From the NCBI RefSeq assembly GCF_003991585.1, contig NZ_PQSP01000007.1, forward strand, positions 62,001 to 126,000: 64,000 nucleotides of DNA, read 5' to 3'. The stretch is from Saezia sanguinis. GTDB lineage: Bacteria; Pseudomonadota; Gammaproteobacteria; Burkholderiales; Burkholderiaceae_C. Below, piece after piece: positions 29,130-37,815 of the stretch. Each line of letters starts with the position of its first letter. The stretch's first letter is position 1. The position numbers and the translations under genes were made by a program. Below the pieces are notes generated by a model. It worked only from the letters and a program-made list of their open reading frames with translations. It had not been told where the DNA came from and did no database searches.

Positions 29130-31519
29130 ACGCCACCTCTGCACCCAACACCCCCAAAACATCCGGCTGGCGCTGGTTCTGGCGCATCACACTGGGCCTG
29201 CTCAGCAGCGGCACGCTGGTGCTGGTGATTCTGCTGGCCATATTGCTGATTCAGGCGCCCCCGTCACCAAGCTATCAGGAAGTGCGGCAGGCATATCACC
29301 CGTCAGACGCTGTGCTGCTGGACCGTCATGGTGAAACACTGCACCGGCTGCGGGTTAACTTCAATGTCCGCCAGGGCACATGGACAACACTGGCCGATGT
29401 TTCGCCGGCACTGCAACGGGCACTGCTGGTATCAGAAGACAAAAACTTCTATACCCATGGCGGTATCGACTGGCTGGCCGCGATGGCGGCTGCCTGGAAC
29501 AACCTGCGCGGCTCGCAAACCCGCGGTGCTTCCACCATCACCATGCAACTGACCGGGCTGTGGCACCCCGAGCTATCCTCCAGCGGCAACCGCACATTGT
29601 GGCAAAAACTGCAACAGGCTGTGGCGGCCAAAGCGCTGGAGCGCCATTGGCAAAAAGACCAGATTCTGGAAGCCTACCTGAACATGGTACCTTTTCGCAG
29701 CGAGCTGGTAGGCATCAGCGCCATGTCTGAAGGCCTGTTCGGCAAGGCCCCCAATGGCCTGAATGCGCGAGAATCCGCCATCGCAGCGGCATTGGTCCGT
29801 GCGCCCAATGCTTCTGAAGCCACCGTGGCACGCCGGGCCTGCGCTATCCTGCACGCCATGCAGGCAGACAATGCCGAACAAGAGTGCACGACCCTGCCTG
29901 ACTTTATCCGTGTGCGCTTCAACCTGCCGCGGCAAGCCCCCTCCGAAGGCATTGCGCCGCATCTGGCGCAGCGCCTGCTCAGCGCGGCGGCAGCTTCCAA
30001 CAACGACATAGTAACCGTACGCACCACGCTGGATGCCCAGGCGCAACGCATTGCACTGAACAGCCTGCGCCAGCATCTGCTGGAAATTTCTGAGCAGAAT
30101 GTGGAAGACGGTGCCGTCATCGTCATCGACAACGCCAGTGGTGAAGTGCTGGTGTGGGTAGGGTCGTCCGGTGCCGATATTTCACAGGCGGCTGAAATTG
30201 ACGCCATCACCGCCATGCGCCAGCCCGGCTCCACACTCAAACCGTTTTTGTACGCACAGGCCATGGAACAGCGCCGGCTGACCGCCGCTTCGTTGCTGGA
30301 CGACTCGGCCGTTAACCTGAATGTCGGCAGCGGCCTGTATGTGCCGCAAAACTATGACAAAAGCTTCAAAGGCTGGGTCAGCGTGCGTACGGCACTGGCT
30401 TCATCACTCAATATTCCTGCGGTGCGCACTCTGGTCATGATCGGGCCGGACGCCTTTTCGCGCACACTGCTGGCGCTGGGCCTGCCACTCAAGGAAAGCG
30501 GCGACTATTACGGCTACAGCCTGGCGCTGGGCAGTGCCGAGGTCACCCTCCTGACGCTCACCAACGCTTTCCGTGCCCTGCCCAACGGCGGCCAGGTTGC
30601 TGCCGTGCGCTGGCTGCCGCTGCCTTCAGCCGCCCCGTTGGATACAGCGCCAGAGCATACACCTTATACGTCTCATGCGCCTGACCAAGCGCCTGCCAGC
30701 CCCAACGCCAACCCACCGGCCAATCCACCAACCATCCCGCTTTATGCGCTGAACCTGCCCACGCATTCATCAGGCATCGGGCCACAGGCCGCATGGATCA
30801 TCGGCTCTATTCTCTCCGACCGGGAAGCCCGCGTTCCCACCTTTGGCCTGGACAGTGAACTCAACACCCGCTACTGGAGTGCGGTCAAAACCGGCACCAG
30901 CAAAGACATGCGCGACAACTGGGCCATTGGCTACAGCCGCCGTTACACCGTTGGCGTCTGGGTCGGTAATGCCAGCGGCGCAGCCATGTGGGGCGTTTCC
31001 GGCACCAGCGGCGCAGCACCGGTATGGCGCGATGTGATGAACTTTCTCTACCAGCGTGACCTGGATAACGGCCACGGTGCCGACTGGGCCGCCCCCCCCG
31101 CGCCCGAAGGCATCGTCAGCAGACAGATTCATTATGAGCCGCCTCTGGAGCCGACGCGTACCGAGTGGTTCATTGCCGGTACCGAACGCGACGTCATCAA
31201 AACATCCGCCCTAGTCAGCCCGGCAGCACATGCGCTTGACCCGGATGCACCGGCCCGCATTACATCCCCTGTATCAGGCACCATCATCGCGCTCGACCCC
31301 GACATACCACCTGCCAACCAACGCCTGTGGTTGCGCAGCAACCACCCCGATGTCCGCTGGCAAATCGGTGACATCGTCATTGCCGAAGGTGCCAATGCCG
31401 CGTGGCTGCCGGTGCCCGGGCACCACCGCATTACCCTGGTCAACCGTCACAGCGGCCAGGAGCTTGACAGCATCCAACTGGAAGTACGCGGTGCCAGCCT
31501 GAATCCAACTCCTCCCTGA
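29126..31519 (+). CDS. pbpC: Penicillin-binding protein 1C
   Basis: Bifunctional peptidoglycan synthase, 797 residues. Membrane helix about 22-43; GT51 domain with E104 in SEDKNFYTHGG, GASTITMQ at 134-141 and ILEAYLN at 180-186; transpeptidase domain with S369-TLK372, S427-L-N429 and K588-TG; C-terminal BiPBP domain from about residue 690. A Pro/Ala-rich insert (about 498-545) interrupts the transpeptidase domain. Cysteines 239 and 254 correspond to the last Cys pair of the two upstream paralogs. PbpC genes pair with alpha-2-macroglobulin genes in many bacteria, where the enzyme is thought to repair wall when a protease breach occurs. Start overlaps the upstream stop by ATGA. Confidence 0.95.
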   Translation: MNATSAPNTPKTSGWRWFWRITLGLLSSGTLVLVILLAILLIQAPPSPSYQEVRQAYHPSDAVLLDRHGETLHRLRVNFNVRQGTWTTLADVSPALQRALLVSEDKNFYTHGGIDWLAAMAAAWNNLRGSQTRGASTITMQLTGLWHPELSSSGNRTLWQKLQQAVAAKALERHWQKDQILEAYLNMVPFRSELVGISAMSEGLFGKAPNGLNARESAIAAALVRAPNASEATVARRACAILHAMQADNAEQECTTLPDFIRVRFNLPRQAPSEGIAPHLAQRLLSAAAASNNDIVTVRTTLDAQAQRIALNSLRQHLLEISEQNVEDGAVIVIDNASGEVLVWVGSSGADISQAAEIDAITAMRQPGSTLKPFLYAQAMEQRRLTAASLLDDSAVNLNVGSGLYVPQNYDKSFKGWVSVRTALASSLNIPAVRTLVMIGPDAFSRTLLALGLPLKESGDYYGYSLALGSAEVTLLTLTNAFRALPNGGQVAAVRWLPLPSAAPLDTAPEHTPYTSHAPDQAPASPNANPPANPPTIPLYALNLPTHSSGIGPQAAWIIGSILSDREARVPTFGLDSELNTRYWSAVKTGTSKDMRDNWAIGYSRRYTVGVWVGNASGAAMWGVSGTSGAAPVWRDVMNFLYQRDLDNGHGADWAAPPAPEGIVSRQIHYEPPLEPTRTEWFIAGTERDVIKTSALVSPAAHALDPDAPARITSPVSGTIIALDPDIPPANQRLWLRSNHPDVRWQIGDIVIAEGANAAWLPVPGHHRITLVNRHSGQELDSIQLEVRGASLNPTPP

Positions 31520-31891
31520 TACAGGCCATACTTTTTTGAAACTGTACCGCAGGGCAACTGTGCTGCAACGGTTTTCCAACGGTGTTTTCCAATGGTTTTC
31601 ATATGGCAAATCTGTAACCGCACAAATGCAATACGCAGCGCCCCGTCACAGCCACGCCACCGGGATGCATTGATGCCTGGAACGTCCCCGCAACCTGTGC
31701 ATAACCCTGTTGGCAAGTTGTTGAAAAAGCCTGTATATCTGTGTGAACAAGCCGTGCATATTCCCGGCCTTTTCCCTTATGAACGCTGCAATGACCATGC
31801 TCACGCGTTCCCTCACATGCAAAAATGTGACGGCTCACTATAATAAACACATTATCATCACCCTCAGGGTGAGACAAGGAGACCACGTTTC
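31520..31891. other. Intergenic region after pbpC with promoter-like elements
   Basis: No gene supported in about 370 bases. Near its right end are a palindrome (TCACAT-N6-ATGTGA, 31813-31830), a perfect -10 hexamer TATAAT (31839-31844) and a 7-bp dyad TCACCCT-C-AGGGTGA (31858-31872) just before an AAGGAG ribosome site. Together they look like a regulated promoter for the small Cys-rich protein genes downstream. I see no good -35 hexamer. Confidence 0.5.
31813..31872 (+). promoter_or_regulatory. Probable promoter with operator palindromes
   Basis: TATAAT at 31839-31844 lies 8 bases after a TCACAT-N6-ATGTGA palindrome, which would cover the -35 position, and 13 bases before a TCACCCTCAGGGTGA dyad. 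This suggests repression or activator-dependent start. Confidence 0.45.
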
Positions 31892-31966
31892 ATGCGCTTT
31901 CAGCCCGTACTTGTTTTGCCGTTGTGTGCATTGGCTGCCAGCCAACCATGCACCGCTACCAGTTAA
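31892..31966 (+). pseudogene. 24-codon ORF, remnant or leader resembling the next lipoprotein's signal
   Basis: Begins ATG-CGC-TTT-CAG with AAGGAG upstream and reads MRFQPVLVLPLCALAASQPC, then TATS and a stop. The lipoprotein gene at 32121 begins MRFQFLLPALLCVTLAACQT, so this is probably a truncated duplicate of its 5' end. It might still be translated as a leader peptide. No continuing homology past the stop was seen. Confidence 0.45.
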
Positions 31967-32120
31967 AAGTACAGGCTAAGCAGGAAAGCCTGCGCGCGCC
32001 AAACAGAACCATGCTGGCAGCGTTTGCAACCCTTCATAACAGCCAAACCAGCATATTGAAACAGGCAGCTATTGAACCCTACAGATTTTTGACCATTTAT
32101 TAACCAAGGATAACCTGATC

Positions 32121-32474
32121 ATGCGTTTTCAATTTCTTCTTCCCGCCTTGCTTTGTGTCACTTTGGCTGCATGCCAGACCTCAGCGCCATCCACTTCCGC
32201 CACTGAGACACGTCCTTCTGCGCAACCCACAGCACCACAGACTGCCGCAGGCAACCCGTCCAACCGCGAGCTGGCACTGAAAATCTGCAGCGCCGACGCA
32301 CAGAAATGCAACTGCCTGGCCGACCAGATGCTGCAGACCCTGACCGCCAAGGAATGGAGCATCCTGAACGCCGCCTATAACAAAGACCCCAATCCACCCG
32401 CAGGCACTGCCGACAGTGACCTGCAACAGTTGGCTAATAAGCTCAACAGTGCAGACAGCGTCTGTAGCCGGTAA
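32121..32474 (+). CDS. Small Cys-rich lipoprotein, tandem family member 1
   Basis: 117 residues. Signal peptide with lipobox LAAC at residues 15-18, a Ser/Thr/Pro-rich linker (about 20-45), then a compact domain: ALKICSADAQKCNCLADQM, LTAKEWSILNAAY and a final VCSR. Four domain cysteines in the order C-x7-C-x-C...C, shared with the two following genes. Function unknown; I do not recognise a named family. AAGGA precedes the ATG. Separated from the next gene by about 100 bases. Location in the envelope is inferred from the lipobox. Confidence 0.75.
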   Translation: MRFQFLLPALLCVTLAACQTSAPSTSATETRPSAQPTAPQTAAGNPSNRELALKICSADAQKCNCLADQMLQTLTAKEWSILNAAYNKDPNPPAGTADSDLQQLANKLNSADSVCSR

Positions 32475-32579
32475 ACTCCGTTTACAATGCGTGTGCGTTG
32501 CGCTGTGTTTTCAGAACATATATTATTTGACCCGACAAGCGCACCCGCATGATCTATAGATTTTGACACCAAGGAAAAC

Positions 32580-32903
32580 ATGATGAATTTGAAACAACTC
32601 TCTTTGCTGGCAATCAGTACCGTCTTTTTTGTTGGAACGGCTGCCGCCCAAACTCCCAACCCCAACAACAAAGAAGAAATGCGGCAATTGGTCATGACCA
32701 TGTGCCCGGCCGAACAGGCACAGTCCTGCACCTGCCTGGCAGATAACATGGCCAAAGACCTGACCACCAAAGAATGGACCATCTTTATTGCCGCCATGCA
32801 AGATGCGCCGGAACCTCCGGCAGGCACAACCGAAGAAGAACTGGTGCAGTTTGCCACCAAGCTGCAAACAGCGCTGCAAAGCTGCCAGCCAGCAGGCAAT
32901 TAA
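32580..32903 (+). CDS. Small exported Cys-rich protein, tandem family member 2
   Basis: 107 residues. Cleavable signal peptide (MMNLKQLSLLAISTVFFVGTAAAQ) without lipobox, then the shared domain: MCPAEQAQSCTCLADNM, LTTKEWTIFIAAM, PPAGTTEEEL and a C-terminal SCQPAGN. Cys pattern as in member 1, to which it is closest (both have PPAGT). Probably periplasmic with two disulfides. AAGGAAAAC precedes a double ATG. A terminator follows. Confidence 0.75.
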   Translation: MMNLKQLSLLAISTVFFVGTAAAQTPNPNNKEEMRQLVMTMCPAEQAQSCTCLADNMAKDLTTKEWTIFIAAMQDAPEPPAGTTEEELVQFATKLQTALQSCQPAGN

Positions 32904-32924
32904 AATCTGCCGGCATACGCATCA

Positions 32925-32958
32925 GGGGCCTGATATCGCAGGATTTCAGGCTCCTTTT
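32925..32958 (+). terminator. Terminator after Cys-rich gene 2
   Basis: A 9-bp stem (GGGGCCTGA/TCAGGCTCC, one G-T pair) followed by TTTT. It lies between family members 2 and 3, so member 3 may need its own promoter or read-through. Confidence 0.7.
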
Positions 32959-32995
32959 CATTTCACCCGCAACCCTAAACCACACGATTGCCACC

Positions 32996-33319
32996 ATGAA
33001 CATCCAACGACACATTTTGCTGCTGTTATGCCTGCCTTGGGTATGCCTGAGCGCTACAGCCCAGCCCACCGACATGAACGACACCCAACAATTGCGTGAA
33101 TATGTTTATCAGCAATGTATCGCAGAAGAAGGCGAAGACAACGGCGGCTGCCGCTGCGTTGCCGACGCGCTGGCACAGCAATTCAACACCAAGGAATGGG
33201 CTGTTTTCATCAGCGCGCTGAACAATTCAGACCAACTGCCCGCAGAAGTAACCATCAATGACCTCAACTCCATGCTCAGCAAAATGGAGCAGATCGACGC
33301 CAAGTGCAGCAACCTGTAA
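32996..33319 (+). CDS. Small exported Cys-rich protein, tandem family member 3
   Basis: 107 residues. Signal peptide MNIQRHILLLLCLPWVCLSATAQ, then the same domain: YQQCIAEEGEDNGGCRCVADAL, FNTKEWAVFISAL and a final AKCSNL. The C...CxC...KEW...C order matches the two preceding genes, but identity is lower, so the duplication is old. I took the ATG at 32996; a longer frame from 32774 overlaps the previous gene and lacks a signal peptide. Function unknown. Confidence 0.72.
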   Translation: MNIQRHILLLLCLPWVCLSATAQPTDMNDTQQLREYVYQQCIAEEGEDNGGCRCVADALAQQFNTKEWAVFISALNNSDQLPAEVTINDLNSMLSKMEQIDAKCSNL

Positions 33320-33342
33320 AAACCTTGCGCTGCCATAACACG

Positions 33343-33368
33343 AAAGCCATGCATTGCATGGCTTTTTT
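33343..33368. terminator. Bidirectional terminator between Cys-rich genes and nrdG
   Basis: AAAGCCATGCA and TGCATGGCTTT form a long stem with almost no loop, followed by T6 on the plus strand and A/T-rich sequence on the other. It fits the convergent ends of the plus-strand family and nrdG. Confidence 0.75.
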
Positions 33369-33401
33369 CATACCGTGTTTAGGTCTGAAACAGGTCTACC
33401 G

Positions 33402-34061
33402 TCAAAGCGAAAACCCCAGTGACAACTGGTCGCAACCGCTGGCCTCCGGCTGACGGCTGCTACTGGCCCTGGCATCACAGCGCTGTACGCTCAGTGCAGC
33501 AACACGTGTTTGCGCTTTCTGAGCCGCAGGCACACCGGCTGGCAGGTCAGCCCGCACTACCGGTGCAGCCACCTCTTGCTTCGGTATCTGGCGTTCTTTG
33601 CGCAAATCGTGAATCACCTGGTTACTGCTGCCGCGCCAGACCAGATTGGCGTCCTTGAGCGCCTCGACAAAACGGCCATCAATCAGCACATCCACCAGGT
33701 CAACCACGGCCATCTGCTCGCTGTCCAGTTCATCGAGCGTATAGCCTGTCCAGGCCCAGATATCCTTGCCCGGACACTCCGCACGCACCCGCTGTACCAG
33801 CTTCAATACCGCAGCCACATTGCCGGGATACAGCGGATCACCGCCGGAAAGCGACAACCCCTGGCGATGGATGCGTTTATCCTTCAGGTCGGCAATGATC
33901 TTATCCTCCACCTCCTGCGTGAACGGCTTGCCGGAATCAGGCCGCCAGGTGCTCTTGTTGTAACACCCCTGGCATTTGTGGATGCATCCGGCAACAAACA
34001 GGGCGCAGCGCGTGCCCGGCCCGTTGACCACATCGACAGGATAATACCTATGATAATTCAT
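33402..34061 (-). CDS. nrdG: Anaerobic ribonucleotide reductase activating protein NrdG
   Basis: Radical SAM enzyme that installs the glycyl radical on NrdD under anaerobic conditions. The 4Fe-4S motif CIHKCQGC is near residue 26, preceded by VVNGPGTRCALFVAGC, and the GLSLSGGDPLYPGN block is typical. At 219 residues it is longer than usual (about 155): the core ends near VIHDLRKE and is followed by an Ala/Val/Arg-rich tail of about 60 residues with no recognisable domain. Lies 65 bases downstream of nrdD on the same strand. Confidence 0.94.
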   Translation of the reverse strand: MNYHRYYPVDVVNGPGTRCALFVAGCIHKCQGCYNKSTWRPDSGKPFTQEVEDKIIADLKDKRIHRQGLSLSGGDPLYPGNVAAVLKLVQRVRAECPGKDIWAWTGYTLDELDSEQMAVVDLVDVLIDGRFVEALKDANLVWRGSSNQVIHDLRKERQIPKQEVAAPVVRADLPAGVPAAQKAQTRVAALSVQRCDARASSSRQPEASGCDQLSLGFSL

Positions 34062-34126
34062 GACGCTTCCCGTTACTTGTGCCAGCCCTGCCGCGCAGAT
34101 TCAGCGCTGCAAGGCCGGTACTTTTA

Positions 34127-36388
34127 TCATTCAGCCGGCAAACAGGCGTTCTGCTTTTTGGCCTGCATATCGCTTTCAGAAACACGCTCCTGATAAACCT
34201 TTTTGGCCTTGGCCGCCACTTCCCGCTCAGCCGCTTCATACTCCGTGTCCAGCCCCTCGTCCAGTTGTCCGTTGGACAAATGCTTGACGCGCCGTTTCAC
34301 CTCTTCCTGTTTGCCTTTGTTGAACGGGCGCGCATCGGGGCTGCCCAGGTAACCGCACACGCGGCGCGTGACAGACACCTTGGCCGGGTCGTGGTTATGG
34401 CAGCTCGGGCAGGTAAAGCCCTTGCTGGTACACAGGAACTCGCCCATGTAGCCGCACTCATAACACTCGTCAATCGGCGTATTGGTTCCGTAGTAAGGCA
34501 CATGCTCGTAGCTGTAGTCCCACACATCCTCCAGCGCTTTCAGGTTATGCTGCATGTTCGGATATTCACCGTAGCAGATAAAGCCGCCGCTGGCCAGGTG
34601 CGGATAAGGCGCTTCAAAATCCAGCTTGTCGTACGGGTCCACCTTCTTCTCCACATCCAAGTGGAAACTGTTGGTGTAATAGCCCTTATTGGTCACGCCC
34701 TCAATTTCACCAAACTCATTGATATCGAGCCGGCAAAAACGGTCGCACAGGCTTTCGCTGGGCGTGCTGTACAGGCTGAAGCCGTAGCCGGTTTCCGCTT
34801 TCCAGCGTTTGGTCGCCGCAGACAGGTATTCAACAATTTCCAGCGCTTTGGCACGCAGTTGTTCGCTGTCATACACATGCTGCCCATACAGCGCATTGAT
34901 CATTTCATGAATGCCAATATACCCCAGCGAAATCGACGCACGGCCGTTTTTGAAAATATCGGCAATCGGGTCGTCCGCCTTCAGGCGCACACCGCAAGCC
35001 CCTTCCATGTACAGAATGGGTGCAACGCGTGCCTTCACATTTTCCAGGCGTGCAATGCGTGTCAGCAGTGCTTTTTTGGCAATTGCCAACCGTTCATCCA
35101 GCAACTGCCAGAAATGCTTTTCATCGCCCTTGGCTTCCAGCGCAATGCGCGGCAGGTTCAGGGTCACCACCCCCAGGTTGTTGCGCCCGTCATGCACCTC
35201 CTGCCCGTCCTCTTCGTAACGGCTCAGGAAACTGCGACACCCCATTGGCGTTTTAAACGACCCGGTCACTTCCACCACCCGGTCATAGTTCAAAATATCG
35301 GGGTACATGCGTTTGCTGGCACAATCCAGCGCCAGTTGCTTGATGTCATAGTTCGGGTCTTCCGCTTTGCGGTTCAGGCCCTCCTTGATCGCAAAAACCA
35401 GTTTGGGAAACACAGCCGTTTTGTGATTCTTGCCTAAACCGGCCAATCGATTTTTCAAGATAGACTGCTGGATCAGCCGTGCTTCCCAACTGGTGCCCAG
35501 CCCAAAGCCAAACGTCACAAACGGTGTCTGCCCGTTGGCGGTGTGCAGGGTATTGACTTCATACTCCAGCGACTGGAACGCGTCATAACATTCTTTTTCG
35601 GTACGCGCCCGGGCATACGCCAAAGGATCTGCCACCTGCCACTCCTGCGCCACTTTCAGGTGCTTGTTGTAGCTCATCGTGACATATTTTTCCAAAATGG
35701 TGTCAATGCCATTGATGGTGGTGCCGCCGTAAATGTGGCTTGCCACCTGCGCGATGATCTGCGCAGTAACCGCGGTGGCGGTGGAAATCGACCGGGGTTC
35801 CTCAATTTCGGCATTGCCCATCTTGAAGCCCTTGGTCAGCATGCCCTTCAGGTCAATCAGCATGCAGTTGAACATCGGGAAAAAGGGTGCGTAATCCAGG
35901 TCATGGTAATGAATCTCGCCCTTTTCATGCGCTTGCACCACATCACGCGGCAGAATATGCTCTTTGGCGTAGTGGCGCGCAATGATACCGGCCAGCAAAT
36001 CGCGCTGGGTCGGAATCACCTTGCTGTCCTTATTGGCGTTTTCCGTCAGCAACGTCATGTTGCTTTGCTCGATCAGTCCGCGGATTTCCTGATTCAGGCG
36101 GCCACGGCGTTCACGCGCCAGATCGCGGTCATGCCGGTATTCAATATAGGCACGCGCCATCTGCTTGTAGGGGCCGGCCATCATCTGGTTTTCCACCGCG
36201 ACCTGAATCTCGGCAATATCCACGGTCGGCTTGCCCTGCATCAGCGCGGCCACACAATGGGCCACATACGTACAGTAAGCATCGTCATCTACCTGGCAGG
36301 CTTTGGCCGCTTTGACCACTGCATTTCTGATGAAAACTTCATCAAACGGCACACGACAACCATCACGTTTAATCACCATCGGATTCAC
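34127..36388 (-). CDS. nrdD: Anaerobic ribonucleoside-triphosphate reductase NrdD
   Basis: Class III reductase making dNTPs without oxygen. 753 residues: an N-terminal ATP-cone (VIKRDGCRVPFDEVFIRNAV...), the ten-stranded barrel, a Zn-binding tail (CYECGYMGEF and CPSC) and the glycyl-radical site in RVCGYLGSPDARPFNKGK. A charged C-terminal extension of about 50 residues follows the radical loop. The start is GTG at 36388, because GAGGAG lies seven bases upstream; the ATG three codons in would leave a poor spacing. Upstream are two NrdR boxes and an Fnr box, so anaerobic induction with dNTP feedback is expected. Confidence 0.97.
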   Translation of the reverse strand: MNPMVIKRDGCRVPFDEVFIRNAVVKAAKACQVDDDAYCTYVAHCVAALMQGKPTVDIAEIQVAVENQMMAGPYKQMARAYIEYRHDRDLARERRGRLNQEIRGLIEQSNMTLLTENANKDSKVIPTQRDLLAGIIARHYAKEHILPRDVVQAHEKGEIHYHDLDYAPFFPMFNCMLIDLKGMLTKGFKMGNAEIEEPRSISTATAVTAQIIAQVASHIYGGTTINGIDTILEKYVTMSYNKHLKVAQEWQVADPLAYARARTEKECYDAFQSLEYEVNTLHTANGQTPFVTFGFGLGTSWEARLIQQSILKNRLAGLGKNHKTAVFPKLVFAIKEGLNRKAEDPNYDIKQLALDCASKRMYPDILNYDRVVEVTGSFKTPMGCRSFLSRYEEDGQEVHDGRNNLGVVTLNLPRIALEAKGDEKHFWQLLDERLAIAKKALLTRIARLENVKARVAPILYMEGACGVRLKADDPIADIFKNGRASISLGYIGIHEMINALYGQHVYDSEQLRAKALEIVEYLSAATKRWKAETGYGFSLYSTPSESLCDRFCRLDINEFGEIEGVTNKGYYTNSFHLDVEKKVDPYDKLDFEAPYPHLASGGFICYGEYPNMQHNLKALEDVWDYSYEHVPYYGTNTPIDECYECGYMGEFLCTSKGFTCPSCHNHDPAKVSVTRRVCGYLGSPDARPFNKGKQEEVKRRVKHLSNGQLDEGLDTEYEAAEREVAAKAKKVYQERVSESDMQAKKQNACLPAE

Positions 36389-36475
36389 GGCAGCACTCCT
36401 CGTTTTTTCAAAATTATGGGCTCACAGCAGCAACGGAGCCGGGAGCATCCCTTTTTTGAATGATAATTCAGGGAA

Positions 36476-36523
36476 ACACTACATATAGTGTTGATGGAAT
36501 GAATAATACCCCATCTATAGTGT
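36476..36523 (-). promoter_or_regulatory. Two tandem NrdR boxes upstream of nrdD
   Basis: ACACTACATATAGTGT (36476-36491) is a near-perfect NrdR box; ACCCCATCTATAGTGT (36508-36523) is a weaker second one. Their centres are 32 bases apart, three helical turns, as NrdR needs. They lie 88-135 bases before the GTG, probably overlapping the transcription start. Confidence 0.85.
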
Positions 36524-36552
36524 TTAGTCCATCATCTGGAGGTACTAGTTAT

Positions 36553-36566
36553 TTGATCTTCATCAA
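36553..36566 (-). promoter_or_regulatory. Fnr/Anr-type site upstream of nrdD
   Basis: TTGAT-CTTC-ATCAA matches the Fnr consensus in both half-sites. It sits just upstream of the NrdR boxes, consistent with an activator at about -41.5 and a repressor over the start. It lies in a 327-base gap between nrdD and the exporter gene. Confidence 0.85.
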
Positions 36567-36715
36567 ACGGTGCCCAACATTTTCTTGTATGTGGCAATCA
36601 TAGTTACATGATTTGATTCAACAATTTAGGCGTTTTCTTCAAGTAGTTTCTAGAGTTGCCCTTGGGCAACAAACCATGAAGCCCGCAGGGATCAGTCCGC
36701 CTTACACCCAAAGAG

Positions 36716-37672
36716 TTATTTCGCCTGGCGAACACCGGCTGCCCGCAGCAACCATCTGGCTACCCATTGGTGTGTGCTGACCAGCATGATACCGGCAAAC
36801 ACCGCCAGTGCACCGACGATAAAGCCCGGCTCCAGCCGCTCATTCAGCAGCACCACCCCAAACCCGACGCCAAACAACGGCGTCAGGAAAGAAAACACAC
36901 CCAGGCGCGACGCCAGATAACGGCGCAACAGCCAGAACCACATCAAAATGCTGAAAAAAGACACCACCAGCGTCTGGAACAGCAGGCTGCCCCACACCAC
37001 CGGCGTCAGCACAAAATGCTGCTGTCCCATCCAGAACGCCGCAAGCGTCAGCAGCACAAACGTCACCAGCAGGTGATACAGCATGGTCTGCCCTGCCGGG
37101 GTCTGCGACAGGTGCGAACTGCGCACAATCGCCGTATTGCATGCCCAGGCCATTGCCGCCAACAGTGCATAAAAATCACCCTTCAAAGCTTCACCGGCAA
37201 TCCCGCCGCCTGTGCCTGCACCGGATGCCCCGCCAAAAAACGCATAAACGAGCCCGCCAAACGCCAGCGCAATCCCCAGCCACTGCAGGCGTGTCAGCCG
37301 TTCCTGCGGCAGCCGCCAGTGCAACAGCAAGGCAGCAAAAACCGGTGCCGTATACAAAAACACCACCACATGCGATGCGCTGGTATACAACAAAGCCTGC
37401 GCCACAAAAAAATACTCCAGCGCAAACATCAGCCCGGCCAGCAGACCGGGCACCATCGTTGCGCGCCAGGAAATCCAGTCGCGCCGCCACAGCACGACAG
37501 CGGCCATCAGCAGCGCCGAGCCACCGGAACGCAGCGCAATCTGCATCATCGGCGACATATCCGCCGCGCTCATTTTGATCACCACCTGCTGCAACCCCAG
37601 AATGGCGCACAGCAGCAGCATCAATGCACCGGCTTTGCCGTCTATATCTTTTCTCTCATTCACGATACACAC
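36716..37672 (-). CDS. EamA/DMT-family transporter
   Basis: 318-residue inner-membrane protein with ten helices from two EamA repeats (first about 15-145, second about 165-305; the typical ALLYTSASHVVVFLYTAPVFAALL and LTPLFGVGFGVVLLNERL endings are present). Family members export amino acids, nucleosides or metabolites; the substrate here is unknown. The start appears to be GTG at 37672 (or GTG three codons later). It is divergent from an AraC gene 143 bases away, which probably controls it. Confidence 0.88.
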   Translation of the reverse strand: MCIVNERKDIDGKAGALMLLLCAILGLQQVVIKMSAADMSPMMQIALRSGGSALLMAAVVLWRRDWISWRATMVPGLLAGLMFALEYFFVAQALLYTSASHVVVFLYTAPVFAALLLHWRLPQERLTRLQWLGIALAFGGLVYAFFGGASGAGTGGGIAGEALKGDFYALLAAMAWACNTAIVRSSHLSQTPAGQTMLYHLLVTFVLLTLAAFWMGQQHFVLTPVVWGSLLFQTLVVSFFSILMWFWLLRRYLASRLGVFSFLTPLFGVGFGVVLLNERLEPGFIVGALAVFAGIMLVSTHQWVARWLLRAAGVRQAK

Positions 37673-37815
37673 CTGCCACCGGGCCGGGCGGCTTTTGACT
37701 TCAACATGAACAACAGTATCACCGTGACTGAATCAATGGATATAATGAAATTGTGACAACATGTTATGCAATGGCGACACCATCGCCGAATTGCAATCAA
37801 CACAGAGCGAACACA

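Noticed and set aside
31599..31886. 95-codon minus-strand frame after pbpC
   Set aside because: No ribosome site, overlaps promoter-like elements for the plus strand, no coding character.
34079..35437. 452-codon plus-strand frame
   Set aside because: Antisense to nrdD, whose product is unmistakable on the other strand.
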